From positions 22,290 through 86,289 of the forward strand of contig NZ_FTNL01000001.1 in assembly GCF_900156395.1 (NCBI RefSeq): 64,000 bases of DNA, read 5' to 3'. Shown here in pieces: positions 19,344-28,737 of this stretch; the stretch's first letter is position 1; each line of letters starts with the position of its first letter. Below the pieces are notes generated by a model that did no database searches, was not told where the DNA came from, and saw nothing but the letters and a program-made list of their open reading frames with translations. Both the position numbers and the translations under genes were made by a program. The DNA comes from Fluoribacter gormanii (lineage in GTDB: Bacteria; Pseudomonadota; Gammaproteobacteria; Legionellales; Legionellaceae).

Positions 19344-19370
19344 TGTAGCCTGAGTGCAGTGCAGGCTACA
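19344..19370. repeat. Palindromic intergenic repeat (GTAGCCTG type)
   Basis: Nine-bp arms TGTAGCCTG and CAGGCTACA around a nine-base loop, between argR and gatC. The arm sequence matches those of the repeats at 30427, 55172 and 63205, which marks it as a member of the dispersed family. It has no T-run, so a pure terminator role is unlikely. Confidence 0.7.
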
Positions 19371-19382
19371 CACATAATTGTA

Positions 19383-19411
19383 TTTATAAGTTATAACATC
19401 CTCGCTATAAT
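19383..19411 (+). promoter_or_regulatory. Candidate promoter of gatCAB
   Basis: A TATAAT hexamer at 19406-19411 lies 30 bases upstream of the gatC ATG. A weak -35 (TTTATA, 19383-19388) is 17 bases further upstream. The -10 is exact and the -35 is poor. Confidence 0.45.
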
Positions 19412-19441
19412 GAGATGTTCACTCTTTGAGGTACCATTTTT

Positions 19442-19738
19442 ATGACCATCTCGGCAAAAGAATTAGAGAAAATTTCTCAGCTAGCCTATCTGGATACAGA
19501 TATAGAGCACTCACCAAAACTCATGGAAGATATTAACGCGATAATGAATTTTGTCGATCAACTAAGCTCTGTTAATACCCAAGATGTAGAACCACTTTTT
19601 CACCCACTTGCTTTAAATCAGCGTTTAAGAACCGATGTGGTTACTGAAGGAAAATGTCTGGCTGAACTAGAAGCCCTTGCACCACAATTTGAACAGGATC
19701 TTTATTTAGTACCTCAAGTTATAGACCAGAGTAAGTAA
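19442..19738 (+). CDS. gatC: Aspartyl/glutamyl-tRNA amidotransferase subunit C
   Basis: The small subunit (98 residues) that stabilises GatA and bridges it to GatB in the transamidosome, which converts Glu-tRNA(Gln) and/or Asp-tRNA(Asn). [20 protein letters not shown] and the [18 protein letters not shown] segment are the conserved GatC regions. First gene of gatC-gatA-gatB; two bases separate it from gatA. Confidence 0.93.
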   Translation: MTISAKELEKISQLAYLDTDIEHSPKLMEDINAIMNFVDQLSSVNTQDVEPLFHPLALNQRLRTDVVTEGKCLAELEALAPQFEQDLYLVPQVIDQSK

Positions 19739-19740
19739 TC

Positions 19741-21186
19741 ATGGAAAATTTATCCTTAAAACAATTATCGCAGGCGTTGCATCAGGGCAAACTATCTAGC
19801 ACTGAATTAACTCAGCATTACCTAATGCAAATCCAAAAGCATACCGATTTAAATGCCTTTATCAGTTTAGATGAGGAACATGCGCTACTTGAAGCTCAAA
19901 AAGCGGATCAAGAATTAAAAAAAGGCCATGGGAAAATTCTTACGGGAATACCTATGGCATTGAAAGATTTATTTTGTACCAAACGTATGCCTACTACCTG
20001 TGCTTCAAAAATGCTGGAGCATTTCCAATCCCCGTATGAAGCAACCTTGGCCAGCAAATTACTCGAACAAGGATCCATTCTTATTGGCAAAACCAATATG
20101 GATGAATTTGCCATGGGATCTTCCAACGAGAACAGTTATTTTGGTTCTGTAAAGAATCCATGGGATAGAGAACGAGTTCCGGGTGGTTCCTCTGGAGGCT
20201 CAGCAGCCGCTGTAGCTGCTGGCTTAGTTCCTTTCGCTATAGGCTCTGACACTGGGGGTTCAATACGCCAACCGGCTGCCTTATGCGGAATTAGTGGAAT
20301 TAAACCCACTTATGGACTCATTTCTCGCTATGGCATGATTGCCTATGCATCCAGTCTGGATCAAGCAGGACCTATGGCTCGAAGTGCTGAAGATCTTGCA
20401 TTAGTACTTCAGGCTATAGCCGGATTTGATACCCAAGATTCTACTTCAGTTGAGACAACAATTCCCGATTATTATGCGGAACTCAATAAACCCCTGTCCC
20501 AACTAAAAATTGGTTTGCCTTCGTGCTTTTTTCAACCCCAGGTAGACCAAGAAATACAACAAGCGATTCGTGAGGCAGTCACGGTTTTTGAACAAATGGG
20601 CGCCGAAATTATTCATTTAAATTTGAATCTCCAACCTTTATGGGTTCCTTGCTACTATGTAGTTGCTTGTGCTGAAGCGTCATCTAACTTATCGCGTTAT
20701 GATGGCTTACGCTTTGGCTATCGCAGCGATAATGCATCCACATTAACCGAATTGATTCGCAATACACGTAGTGAAGGTTTTGGGATTGAAGTGAAGCGTC
20801 GAATTCTTACGGGAACGCACGTACTTTCATCGGGTTATTTTGATGCCTATTACTTGCAAGCACAAAAAATCCGTCGTCTTATCCAGGAAGAGTTAGTTAC
20901 AACACTGAAATCCGTTGATGTGATTCTCGGACCAACAACGCCAACATGTGCATTTAAACTGGGTGAAAAAGTTGCCGATCCAATTCAAAATTACCTGGCT
21001 GACGTTTTTACTGTGGCGGCCAATCTTGCTGGCCTTCCCGCGATTTCTATACCCGCAGGCTTTGCTGAAGGGTTACCTATAGGTATGCAGCTCATGGGCA
21101 AACAATTTGGTGAAAGCCGTTTGCTCCAGATTGCCCATCATTATCAACAACAGACCAACTGGCATTTGACCAGTCCAAAGCAATAA
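19741..21186 (+). CDS. gatA: Aspartyl/glutamyl-tRNA amidotransferase subunit A
   Basis: The glutaminase/amidase subunit, 481 residues. The amidase-signature catalytic Ser-cisSer-Lys triad is visible: Lys in MALKDLF (about 77), the first Ser in [11 protein letters not shown] and the region [14 protein letters not shown] (about 150-163). It releases ammonia from glutamine and passes it to GatB. Position and length are normal for the family. Confidence 0.95.
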   Translation: MENLSLKQLSQALHQGKLSSTELTQHYLMQIQKHTDLNAFISLDEEHALLEAQKADQELKKGHGKILTGIPMALKDLFCTKRMPTTCASKMLEHFQSPYEATLASKLLEQGSILIGKTNMDEFAMGSSNENSYFGSVKNPWDRERVPGGSSGGSAAAVAAGLVPFAIGSDTGGSIRQPAALCGISGIKPTYGLISRYGMIAYASSLDQAGPMARSAEDLALVLQAIAGFDTQDSTSVETTIPDYYAELNKPLSQLKIGLPSCFFQPQVDQEIQQAIREAVTVFEQMGAEIIHLNLNLQPLWVPCYYVVACAEASSNLSRYDGLRFGYRSDNASTLTELIRNTRSEGFGIEVKRRILTGTHVLSSGYFDAYYLQAQKIRRLIQEELVTTLKSVDVILGPTTPTCAFKLGEKVADPIQNYLADVFTVAANLAGLPAISIPAGFAEGLPIGMQLMGKQFGESRLLQIAHHYQQQTNWHLTSPKQ

Positions 21187-21195
21187 AGGTGAATT

Positions 21196-22638
21196 ATGGA
21201 ATGGGATACAGTCATTGGCCTTGAAGTACATGCTCAGCTAAAAACAAAATCAAAACTTTTTTCTGGTGCATCCACTGCATTCGGTTCTGCTCCTAACTCT
21301 CAAACCTGCTTTATCGATGCAGGATTTCCTGGGGTTTTACCGGTATTGAATCAGGAAGCAGTGATTATGGCAATTAAGTTTGGCTTGGCCATCCAAGCTG
21401 ACATTAATGATCAATCCGTTTTTGAACGCAAAAATTATTTTTATCCGGATTTACCCAAAGGATATCAAATCAGTCAATTTCAAAAGCCTATAGTGAGCAA
21501 TGGTAAATTGGCAATTACTTTGAATGACGGCAGTAAAAAAGATATTTTGATTGTACGGGCCCATTTGGAAGAAGATGCTGGCAAATCACTTCATGGAGTA
21601 CATTCAGGCTATAGTGGTATTGATCTTAACCGTGCAGGAACACCTTTATTGGAAATCGTCACCGCCCCTTGTTTATTCTCAAGCCATGAGGCCGTGAGCT
21701 ACCTTAAAAAACTGCATCAGTTAGTCCAATTTTTAGGTATCTGTGATGGTAATATGCAAGAAGGAAGTTTCCGTTGTGATGTCAATTTATCATTAAAACC
21801 TAAAGGCTCTAATATTCTAGGAACACGAACGGAATTAAAAAATTTAAATTCATTCCGTTTTATTGAGAAAGCCATAGCTTATGAACAAGCACGACATCAG
21901 GATTTATTGGAAAGCGGACAACAAGTGGTTCAAGAAACTCGTCTTTATAATCCTGACACGCATACAACACATTCCATGCGCAGTAAAGAAAATGAAAACG
22001 ATTACCGCTACTTTCCTGATCCTGATTTACTGCCCATCCAGATCACTCGCTTCCTCATAGCGGAAGTAAAAAATAATTTACCTGATTTACCTGATAAAAT
22101 TTATGCCGAACTAATAAACATACCATCCCTAAATGAAGCAGATATTAATTTTATTCTTTCTTCACCTGCAGCTTATCAGTTTTTTAAATCAATTAAAGCG
22201 CAATGTCGCGCTTCGGAAAAAGTAATTATTAACTGGTTAAAAGGTCAATATGCTGCTGCTTTAAACGAAGAGAACTTAACGTTCGATACCCCTCGTATAT
22301 CCGCAGAGCTCATGGCGCATCTCCTTAATAAATTGCATGACGCGGATCTCTCTTTAAACAATGCTCGCGCAATATTTGCTTTACTGTGGACTGGTGAAAA
22401 AGATATTGAGGCAATAATAGAGCGTGAAGGATATCAACAAGTTGATGATACAGCGGCATGGGAAGAAATGATTATTAAATTAATTCAACAGTATCCTGAG
22501 CAAACAGCGGATTACAGGGCAGGAAAAGAAAAATTATTAGCATTCTTTGTAGGACAGATCATGAAACAAACCAAAGGACAGGCTAATCCCGAGCAAATCA
22601 ATGTCCTACTAAAAAAACATTTAGCAGGAGACGGGTGA
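21196..22638 (+). CDS. gatB: Aspartyl/glutamyl-tRNA amidotransferase subunit B
   Basis: The tRNA-binding kinase/transamidase subunit, 480 residues. It begins EWDTVIGLEVHAQLKTKSKLFS, of which IGLEVHAQLKTKSKLF is the hallmark; KNYFYPDLPKGYQISQF and the DVNLSL/GTRTELKNLNSF segments follow, with YRYFPDPDL as the signature. The C-terminal 150 residues are the helical/YqeY tRNA-binding domain. It completes gatCAB, so the organism uses indirect aminoacylation for Gln and/or Asn tRNA. Confidence 0.95.
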   Translation: MEWDTVIGLEVHAQLKTKSKLFSGASTAFGSAPNSQTCFIDAGFPGVLPVLNQEAVIMAIKFGLAIQADINDQSVFERKNYFYPDLPKGYQISQFQKPIVSNGKLAITLNDGSKKDILIVRAHLEEDAGKSLHGVHSGYSGIDLNRAGTPLLEIVTAPCLFSSHEAVSYLKKLHQLVQFLGICDGNMQEGSFRCDVNLSLKPKGSNILGTRTELKNLNSFRFIEKAIAYEQARHQDLLESGQQVVQETRLYNPDTHTTHSMRSKENENDYRYFPDPDLLPIQITRFLIAEVKNNLPDLPDKIYAELINIPSLNEADINFILSSPAAYQFFKSIKAQCRASEKVIINWLKGQYAAALNEENLTFDTPRISAELMAHLLNKLHDADLSLNNARAIFALLWTGEKDIEAIIEREGYQQVDDTAAWEEMIIKLIQQYPEQTADYRAGKEKLLAFFVGQIMKQTKGQANPEQINVLLKKHLAGDG

Positions 22639-22867
22639 TTTTGCATAAGATAAGAAAATTTTGTTCCTATTCAGAAACACGGACAGCAATGACATCAACT
22701 TAAGAAAATCCTTGGTGAAGGCGCAATCCGTAACTCAGGCAATCGTAGCCAGGGGAAGCTGGTTTTCGCTTCGCTACCACCAAACTACACTCTGAATAGA
22801 ATTGAACTTTATCCACAATAGATTAAACATTAAGAATGTTCTCTTCATTGAGTTCAACAAATCAAGA

Positions 22868-25267
22868 TTAATTTTGATATTTCTTCTGGGTACCGGGATC
22901 GGCTGGAAAAGCTTTTTCTTTTAGATCATGAAATTTACTACTACCGCCCTTTACTCCATCATAGAAATCGTTCACGGTTTTAAGTGCATCTGCACCAAAG
23001 ACACCCGAGGTTTTAAGCCCATGAAAATCAGATCCGAAAAATTTGGAGCGTCCTTTCTCTTCCCATGCCTCATTGATACCCAAAAGGCGCTGTAAACTGA
23101 GCATGCGGCTTGTACCGAAAAAACTACCTCCTTTGGTTACTTCTTCTTTATCTTTTTCACTAGTTTTTTTAAGAACCTCCATATGAGCCCTATTAATAAT
23201 CGTAGATAGGACACTCTCAGAAGTTAAAGTAGCAACTTGCAATTCAAGAATTTTTTCTAATAACTCGCAGTAGTCGAGCTTCGCTTGATTTCGTGATCTA
23301 TAGAAAAAGGGTAAAGAACATTTTTGTTGCTCGACTTTTAGTGTCATTTTATATGTTTGTATTAATGAGATTGCTTCGCTCAGTCTCTTTTTCTTTTCTT
23401 CTGCCAGTGCTTCTTTATTTTTTTTCTCCTCTCCATCATTGGAGCCTTTGTCTGAATGATTTTCTAATTTGTTTTGTTGCTCGTGACTGCTTGCAGTAAT
23501 AATTGGCTGTAAAGAAGACTGAAGTTGTACCTCTTTTTGCTCTTCTTTTCTACTGGAACCTTTTGTTTGCTCCTTTATTTCTCCCTGTTGCGCTTCACTG
23601 CTTGCATGATGAATTTTCTTCAAATCAGACTCAGTATTTGCCTTTTTGTTCTGAATGGATTCTTCAATTTTCTTAATAGCCTGGTCAGTTTCAATAGGAA
23701 TTAATCCATCGAATGCTTCTTTGATATCAGTTATTTTTTTCAATTTATCTTCAGTAAAGTGCATGAATGCTTGAGGACTATGTGCATTTTCAGATTTGAG
23801 CTTGTCCTCTTCGTTTTTGACAGCACTTTCAATCGTCTTTATTTGTTCAAACAGTGTCTTTAAGCTCTTTGAATATTTTGCCTGCTCGATGATTGATTCA
23901 AAGTTATTAAGTAGATCATTAAGTTTAGATTGTTCCCTGCTAATCTCCTCTGCTGTAACAGAGCTTGCTTCACATTGCTTCATGATTTCACCCATGATAT
24001 GTTTTTTTTCAGCAAAACTCTGTTTAAATTTTGAAATAGATTGGTCACCAAACCAATTCTCGAAGTTCCGATCAAACTCTTCAAATGATTCTTGTGAATA
24101 ATCTGATTTTTCAAGCAACTCAAGGTACCGGTTTTGTATTAATTCCAAATTTTGCTGATTTTCAAGCAACTCATCATTTGCTAATTTTACTAAAGACTGA
24201 GCTTGGAGAATAAGTCCTTGATTTCGAGTCTCTAACTCTTTTTCCAAAAGCTCGGCCTGTTTCTTTGTTTTCTGCATGGATTGTTCAATTTCACCAATAG
24301 CATGAAGAGTCTTTGTATGTATTTCTGAGGTACCATCAATCTTTTGTATTGTAAGCTTTATTTCTTCTTCTTTAGCTGTAATAAATTTGATAAGTTCTTG
24401 AAGTTTAGGAGCATCTGAAGGTACTAATAACTCCTCAGCTTTTTTGGCGACCTCGGCTTCAATAGTTTTTATTTGTTTAAGCTGAGTCGTTAAACTCTTT
24501 AAATCTTCTGCTTGTTTCTTACTCGATTCAAAGTTCTCTCTTAGTTTAATGAGTTCGGATTGCTCCTGATGAATCTCCTCTGCTGTAACAGAGCTTGCTT
24601 CGCATTGCTTCATGATATCACCCATGATGCGTTTTTTTTCAGCAAAACTCTGTCCAAGTTTTGAAATAGATTGGTCACCAAACCAATTCTCGAAGTTCCG
24701 ATCAAGCTCTTCAAATGATTCTTGTGAGTAATCTGATTGTTCAAGCAACTCAAGGTACTGGTTTAGTATTAATTCCAAATTTTGCTGATTTTCAACCAAC
24801 TCATCATTTGCTAATTTCACTAAAGACCGAGCTTTGATGAGCAGTTGTTGATTTCGAATAGTCTCTAATTTTTCTTTAAATGCATCCAATCGTTTGATAA
24901 CATTCAAACGGAGAGTCGAGTCAGCTGGAATTTCCTCAATAAACTTATAATCGTTCTTAGTGGCTGGTTGGTTTGACTTATAATTATGGTCCGCACGTTT
25001 TCCTCGAATAGGCACTGTATCAATATCTTTTTCTTCTAATGACAAGACCCGAATCATAGAATTTAGGAAACCCAAATAACTCTCGCTGTACTTTGAGGTA
25101 TCAAATTTCATGTATGACTGAATTTTAGCTTTATTTAGTTCAATTCGTTTCTTGAGTTTTTCATTAAATCCTATTTCAGAAAACTCGACAATTTGCTCTA
25201 GGAGATCCTGTTCAGAAGATATTTCACTTGGGTAGGTAAAAATGAAAGGAAGCTGCGGAATTTTCAT
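22868..25267 (-). CDS. Large coiled-coil protein with internal duplication, possible Dot/Icm effector
   Basis: A 799-residue Glu/Lys/Gln-rich protein with no recognised enzyme domain, signal peptide or membrane helix. Long coiled-coil stretches run from about 120 to 560. Residues about 136-275 recur at 346-485, exactly 210 residues later, including the block NFENWFGDQSISK. A polar linker (about 570-650) is followed by a C-terminal domain (about 655-799) with CSLPFFYRSRNQAKLDY and GGSFFGTSRMLSLQRLLG. Size, composition and isolated position resemble Legionella secreted effectors, but this is inference. A minus-strand TATAAT at 25302-25307 may be its promoter. Confidence 0.8.
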   Translation of the reverse strand: MKIPQLPFIFTYPSEISSEQDLLEQIVEFSEIGFNEKLKKRIELNKAKIQSYMKFDTSKYSESYLGFLNSMIRVLSLEEKDIDTVPIRGKRADHNYKSNQPATKNDYKFIEEIPADSTLRLNVIKRLDAFKEKLETIRNQQLLIKARSLVKLANDELVENQQNLELILNQYLELLEQSDYSQESFEELDRNFENWFGDQSISKLGQSFAEKKRIMGDIMKQCEASSVTAEEIHQEQSELIKLRENFESSKKQAEDLKSLTTQLKQIKTIEAEVAKKAEELLVPSDAPKLQELIKFITAKEEEIKLTIQKIDGTSEIHTKTLHAIGEIEQSMQKTKKQAELLEKELETRNQGLILQAQSLVKLANDELLENQQNLELIQNRYLELLEKSDYSQESFEEFDRNFENWFGDQSISKFKQSFAEKKHIMGEIMKQCEASSVTAEEISREQSKLNDLLNNFESIIEQAKYSKSLKTLFEQIKTIESAVKNEEDKLKSENAHSPQAFMHFTEDKLKKITDIKEAFDGLIPIETDQAIKKIEESIQNKKANTESDLKKIHHASSEAQQGEIKEQTKGSSRKEEQKEVQLQSSLQPIITASSHEQQNKLENHSDKGSNDGEEKKNKEALAEEKKKRLSEAISLIQTYKMTLKVEQQKCSLPFFYRSRNQAKLDYCELLEKILELQVATLTSESVLSTIINRAHMEVLKKTSEKDKEEVTKGGSFFGTSRMLSLQRLLGINEAWEEKGRSKFFGSDFHGLKTSGVFGADALKTVNDFYDGVKGGSSKFHDLKEKAFPADPGTQKKYQN
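23813..24862 (-). repeat. 630-bp internal direct repeat within the coiled-coil gene
   Basis: About 420 bp at 24443-24862 recurs at 23813-24232 with an offset of exactly 630 bp. Over the best 240 bp (23949-24190 against 24579-24820) the copies are nearly identical by eye, silent positions included, which implies a recent duplication or ongoing gene conversion. The frame is kept. Confidence 0.9.
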
Positions 25268-25594
25268 ATAAAATTTGGTTAATTAAAATCAATGTGATTA
25301 CATTATAACCTATATTGATGGTTTTTTGTATTCTTATTGTATTGTTTGGTCTATAGGTGCTCATAAAGAGTAAAATTGATTATTTATTTGAGTAATACGA
25401 TATAAGGCCCGTGATCTACACAAATTTCGATCTATTAATCTAGGTAAAATCGATAACAATATTTTATTAATATCTGAAATGTCCATTTTTAGAACGGACC
25501 TTTAGGGGTGGGTATGGCTCAACACCTAAGCCAGAGTTTGAAAATCATTATAATTTTAGGGAGAAGGATCGATCAAAGATTAAATAACAAAGTA
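25268..25594. other. Intergenic region without a recognised gene
   Basis: An AT-rich 327-bp gap between the coiled-coil gene start and the 3' end of RNase P RNA. It holds the candidate -10 of the coiled-coil gene (25302-25307). Apart from a short inverted repeat (ttagg/cctaa, 25501-25530) I see nothing else in it. Confidence 0.5.
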
Positions 25595-25949
25595 AAAAGA
25601 GTCGGTCGATAAGCCGGGTTCTGTCATGGACAATCATTCATCTGGGGCATGCGTCACCGCATGCCTCAAGCGACCTACCCGAGTCCCGTGCGGGTCACAC
25701 GTAATGGCTTTTCAGCCAAATGGACTCCTATTTGGTCTTGCTCCGAGTGGGGTTTTCCCTGCCACGTCTGTTGCCAGACGCGCGGTGCGCTCTTACCGCA
25801 CCATTTCACCCTTACCTCAAAGAGGCGGTATATTTTCTGTGGCACTTTCCGTAGGTTCACACCTCCCAGGCGTTACCTGGCACTCTACCCTCTGGAGCCC
25901 GGACTTTCCTCCCTTTGTAAAACAAAGAGCGATTGTCTGACCAACTCTG
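25595..25949 (-). ncRNA. rnpB: RNase P RNA (type A)
   Basis: The catalytic RNA that matures the 5' ends of tRNAs. On the minus strand, GGAGGAAAGTCCGGGCTCC near the 5' end and ACAGAACCCGGCTTAT near the 3' end are the near-universal conserved blocks, with GTAAGAGCGCACCGCGCG and AGCAAGACCAAATAGGAG between. The ends can pair: AGAGTTGGTC at the 5' end with GACCGACTCT at the 3' end (helix P1), followed by TTTTT. Ends are good to a few bases. Confidence 0.95.
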
Positions 25950-26039
25950 TTATCAATAGTAGCAGAGTGCCTAGTCAAAGACCACTATATTGGAAAATTT
26001 AATATGAAAAAAACAGTGAAGATAGATTGCTTTAATCAA

Positions 26040-26321
26040 TTAGAAATCACGAGTTCCAATAAATTCATCATCGAAATAACGCTTTAGTTTAGTGCGCAAA
26101 GTACCGCGGCTTACACCAAGAACACGTGCAGCTTTAGATTGGTTGTAACGAGTTAATTCCATTACAGTACGAAATAACGGCGCTTCAACTTCTTCAACGA
26201 TTAATTGATATAAATTTAGGTTAGAATCTTTATTGCTAACACTGTTTAAATAGCCCTTAACTGCATGAATTACTTGATGAGTAAGTGCTTCGCTGCTTTG
26301 CACCATTGTTTCTGTGCTCAT
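26040..26321 (-). CDS. fis: Fis family DNA-binding protein
   Basis: A 93-residue nucleoid protein and regulator. The C-terminal helix-turn-helix NQSKAARVLGVSRGTLRTKL (about 60-79) is typical of Fis, and the preceding APLFRTVMELTRYN helix matches the dimer core. An AGGAG site lies eight bases before the ATG. It stands alone, not behind dusB as in E. coli. Legionella species carry several Fis paralogues that control virulence genes; which one this is cannot be decided here. Confidence 0.9.
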   Translation of the reverse strand: MSTETMVQSSEALTHQVIHAVKGYLNSVSNKDSNLNLYQLIVEEVEAPLFRTVMELTRYNQSKAARVLGVSRGTLRTKLKRYFDDEFIGTRDF

Positions 26322-26394
26322 TTAAGTCTCCTAGTACAAATTAATTAAATAAAATTATGCCCAGTACATACACTCACCGAACACTGTGGACTAT

Positions 26395-26423
26395 ATAGTA
26401 CCAAACATCTCAAAGAGTGTAAA
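26395..26423 (-). promoter_or_regulatory. Sigma-70-type promoter of fis
   Basis: On the minus strand TTTACA (26418-26423) and TACTAT (26395-26400) are separated by exactly 17 bases, 74 bases upstream of the fis ATG. Four to five of six bases match each consensus. Confidence 0.55.
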
Positions 26424-26555
26424 TATTGTTTTAATGATATTCATTTCTTAAGGAAATATTAAGAAGAAAAATTTTACCACTTTACAAGTTAAATGGACAA
26501 GGCGAATTTGTTAAATAATTGACTCATATCAGCTATTTCTTAACTGATAGCGTAA

Positions 26556-26701
26556 AATACTCAGAAAATTTGTATTTCAATACATACGTTAGAAGATGCA
26601 AACTACTTTATCGATCGCATATTAACAAGCCCCGATAAAGTATTAGTTGGTTTGGATATTTCAGGAAACCCTATAGCAAATAGAATGCTGCGGCAGATGT
26701 G
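26556..26701 (+). pseudogene. Possible gene remnant in the fis-iscA gap
   Basis: The 491-bp gap 26322-26812 has no intact gene. A 48-codon open stretch ending in TGA at 26701 reads like protein (DANYFIDRILTSPDKVLVG, then LDISGNPIANRMLRQM) but has no ATG, GTG or TTG in a plausible place and no ribosome binding site. It may be the 3' remnant of a lost gene. Downstream, to 26812, I see nothing. Confidence 0.25.
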
Positions 26702-26812
26702 ATCTCACGAAGTTGATTCATCGAACCTTAAACCCCTCCAGATGACGTGGGGCAAGATGTTTCATTTTTTTTGTAAATCCCGGATGCGTGTTGCTGCACT
26801 CAGACCTTTATT

Positions 26813-27178
26813 CTAATCTACGGTAAAACTTTCTCCACATCCACATTGCCCTGTTTGGTTAGGATTGTTGAAAATAAACTTATAATTTAATCCCTGCTTT
26901 ACATAATCAACACTCATATTTTTTAGGAAAGGATAACTGGATTTATCGATACATACGCTGTAGTTTTCTGTCAAAGCAAGCACTAAATCACCTTCCTGAG
27001 GAGCAAGCACATAATCAACTACATAAGACAACCCAGAACATCCCGTTTTTTTTACTGATAAACGAATCCCGGTATATTCAGAATTTTTCTGCAAATAAGA
27101 AACCAAGTGCTTTACCGCTGCTTCAGTAAAACTGATTTCAGGCATTGTACTTTCTGCATGATGCATTACTACACTCAT
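26813..27178 (-). CDS. iscA: A-type iron-sulfur cluster carrier (IscA/ErpA family)
   Basis: A 121-residue HesB/IscA-fold protein with all three cluster-binding cysteines: C47 in KTGCSGLSY and C112/C114 in QCGCGESF. It would receive Fe-S clusters and pass them to apoproteins. Two in-frame start codons exist; M12 would also give a family-like N terminus (MPEISFTEAAVKHL). Last gene of the trmJ-iscS-iscU-like-iscA run, three bases behind the scaffold-like gene. Among IscA, SufA and ErpA the exact subtype is uncertain. Confidence 0.87.
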   Translation of the reverse strand: MSVVMHHAESTMPEISFTEAAVKHLVSYLQKNSEYTGIRLSVKKTGCSGLSYVVDYVLAPQEGDLVLALTENYSVCIDKSSYPFLKNMSVDYVKQGLNYKFIFNNPNQTGQCGCGESFTVD

Positions 27179-27181
27179 TTG

Positions 27182-27568
27182 TTACCTCTCGATGCGATTT
27201 ATCTTCTTCATTAAAAACAATACTTCTTTATAAACGTCAACAATCCTTAATGCTATAGGATACTGAGCGACAGGGATATCTAATTCTTTCACAATCAGCT
27301 GATAATCAATTTGTGGTGCAGTCATTATGCTCATCCCTTCCAGCTGTCTACATAGCCATTCCAGACTAGCAATTATATAAGGATTGCCATTGGTTTTGAA
27401 ACAAGCTTTAACAATTGTATCATCTGGATTACACTGCATGTAGAGTTCAATAACTCCCTGACCTTTTTGGTTGTTTTTAACAACAACAGCCAATTGATCA
27501 TTTAAATCGACAACACCGACATGTTTCGGTGAAAAAAAACAATCTCGTACAATTTTATTATACATCAT
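27182..27568 (-). CDS. IscU/NifU-like scaffold homologue lacking the cluster cysteines
   Basis: A 128-residue protein with the IscU fold signature at both ends ([19 protein letters not shown] and the [16 protein letters not shown] helix) and the correct place directly after iscS, overlapping its stop by four bases. The three cysteines that hold the nascent cluster in E. coli IscU are not conserved. The segment for C37 is missing, the C63 site reads [10 protein letters not shown] and the C106 site reads AQYPIALR. The four cysteines present (10, 46, 56, 73) are elsewhere. A classical scaffold role is therefore doubtful; it may regulate or bind IscS. Confidence 0.75.
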   Translation of the reverse strand: MMYNKIVRDCFFSPKHVGVVDLNDQLAVVVKNNQKGQGVIELYMQCNPDDTIVKACFKTNGNPYIIASLEWLCRQLEGMSIMTAPQIDYQLIVKELDIPVAQYPIALRIVDVYKEVLFLMKKINRIER

Positions 27569-28737
27569 GATGGTGACATTTCATGCAGCCGAGTTACTTG
27601 CGTACAAATAACGTTTATCGCATGCTTCACTTCTGCTTCCTTAGTAAAGCGCCCTAAAGATAATCGAATCGTGCTTTGTGCTAACTCATCACTTAATCCT
27701 AAAGCCCTCAATACATATGAGGGTTGGATACTGGCAGAACTACAGGCTGACGTAGTAGATACAGCTAAATCACTTAATGCCAGTAATAAAGAATCCCCAT
27801 CTAAACCTGAAAAGCTTATATTCAGATTACCAGCGATTCGTTTTTGTTCATCCCCATTAATCTGGATGCCTGGCAAATGCTTGATGCCGTTCCATAATTG
27901 CTGGCGATATTTTAAAAGTCTTGCTTGCTCTTCATCTCGTAAACGTTCTGCTAATGCGAATGCTTCTCCCATTCCTACAATTTGATGAGTAGCCAAAGTC
28001 CCTGAGCGCAAACCGCCCTCATGCCCGCCGCCAAAACTTTGTGGCTGCAAACGAATGCGTGGTTTATGCCTCACATACAGTGCACCTACACCTTTTGGGC
28101 CATAATTTTTATGTGCTGATAACGCCATCAAATCTACAGAAAGATGGGTGAGGTCAATAGGAATCTTTCCAGCACTTTGCGCTGCGTCAACATGAAAAAT
28201 AATTCCTTTATTTCGTAGTAAAGTACCAATAGCCTCAATATCTTGCACAACACCAATTTCATTGTTGACGTGCATGATGGAGACCAAAATAGTATCAGGT
28301 CTTAAAGCTTGATTCAGCTTTTCAACATCGAGTAAACCATTTGCTTCAGGCGGCAGGTAGGTTATTTCGAATCCGTCCTTTTCCAAGCGACTAAAACTAT
28401 CGAGTACTGCCTTATGTTCTGTACTCATGGTAATCAAATGCTTCCCTTTATTCTTATAAAAGTGAGCAGCACCTATTATTGCCAAATTATTCGCTTCTGT
28501 AGCGCCTGAGGTAAATACGATATCTTGTGACGATGCATGGATCGAATCCGCAATTTGTAAGCGCGCATGCTCTACGGCAAGTGATGCGACTCGACCGTAT
28601 TCATGAGTTACTGAAGAAGGATTACCATAATCCCCGTCCGGTCCTAAGTAACGAATCATGTGCTCCACTACACACGGATCAACCGGTGTTGTTGCCATAT
28701 AATCAAAATAGATCGGTAGTTTAATTATCTCGCTCAC
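27565..28737 (-). CDS. iscS: Cysteine desulfurase
   Basis: A PLP enzyme that takes sulfur from cysteine for Fe-S clusters, thiolated tRNA and other uses. It has 390 residues. HVDAAQSAG and [12 protein letters not shown] (PLP Lys, about residue 208) and the mobile catalytic-Cys loop [10 protein letters not shown] (about 325) are present. The start is GTG 28737, with AGGGG just upstream, overlapping the trmJ stop by 17 bases. No iscR lies between trmJ and iscS, unlike E. coli. Confidence 0.93.
   Translation of the reverse strand: MSEIIKLPIYFDYMATTPVDPCVVEHMIRYLGPDGDYGNPSSVTHEYGRVASLAVEHARLQIADSIHASSQDIVFTSGATEANNLAIIGAAHFYKNKGKHLITMSTEHKAVLDSFSRLEKDGFEITYLPPEANGLLDVEKLNQALRPDTILVSIMHVNNEIGVVQDIEAIGTLLRNKGIIFHVDAAQSAGKIPIDLTHLSVDLMALSAHKNYGPKGVGALYVRHKPRIRLQPQSFGGGHEGGLRSGTLATHQIVGMGEAFALAERLRDEEQARLLKYRQQLWNGIKHLPGIQINGDEQKRIAGNLNISFSGLDGDSLLLALSDLAVSTTSACSSASIQPSYVLRALGLSDELAQSTIRLSLGRFTKEAEVKHAINVICTQVTRLHEMSPS

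Noticed and set aside
25268-25300. PmrA-type regulatory site before the coiled-coil gene
   Set aside because: TTTTAATTAA only loosely resembles the PmrA half-site and the second half-site is absent; such AT-rich words are common here.
25626-26002. Open frames of 61-117 codons on both strands at the RNase P locus
   Set aside because: They lie within the conserved blocks of RNase P RNA, which explains the sequence.
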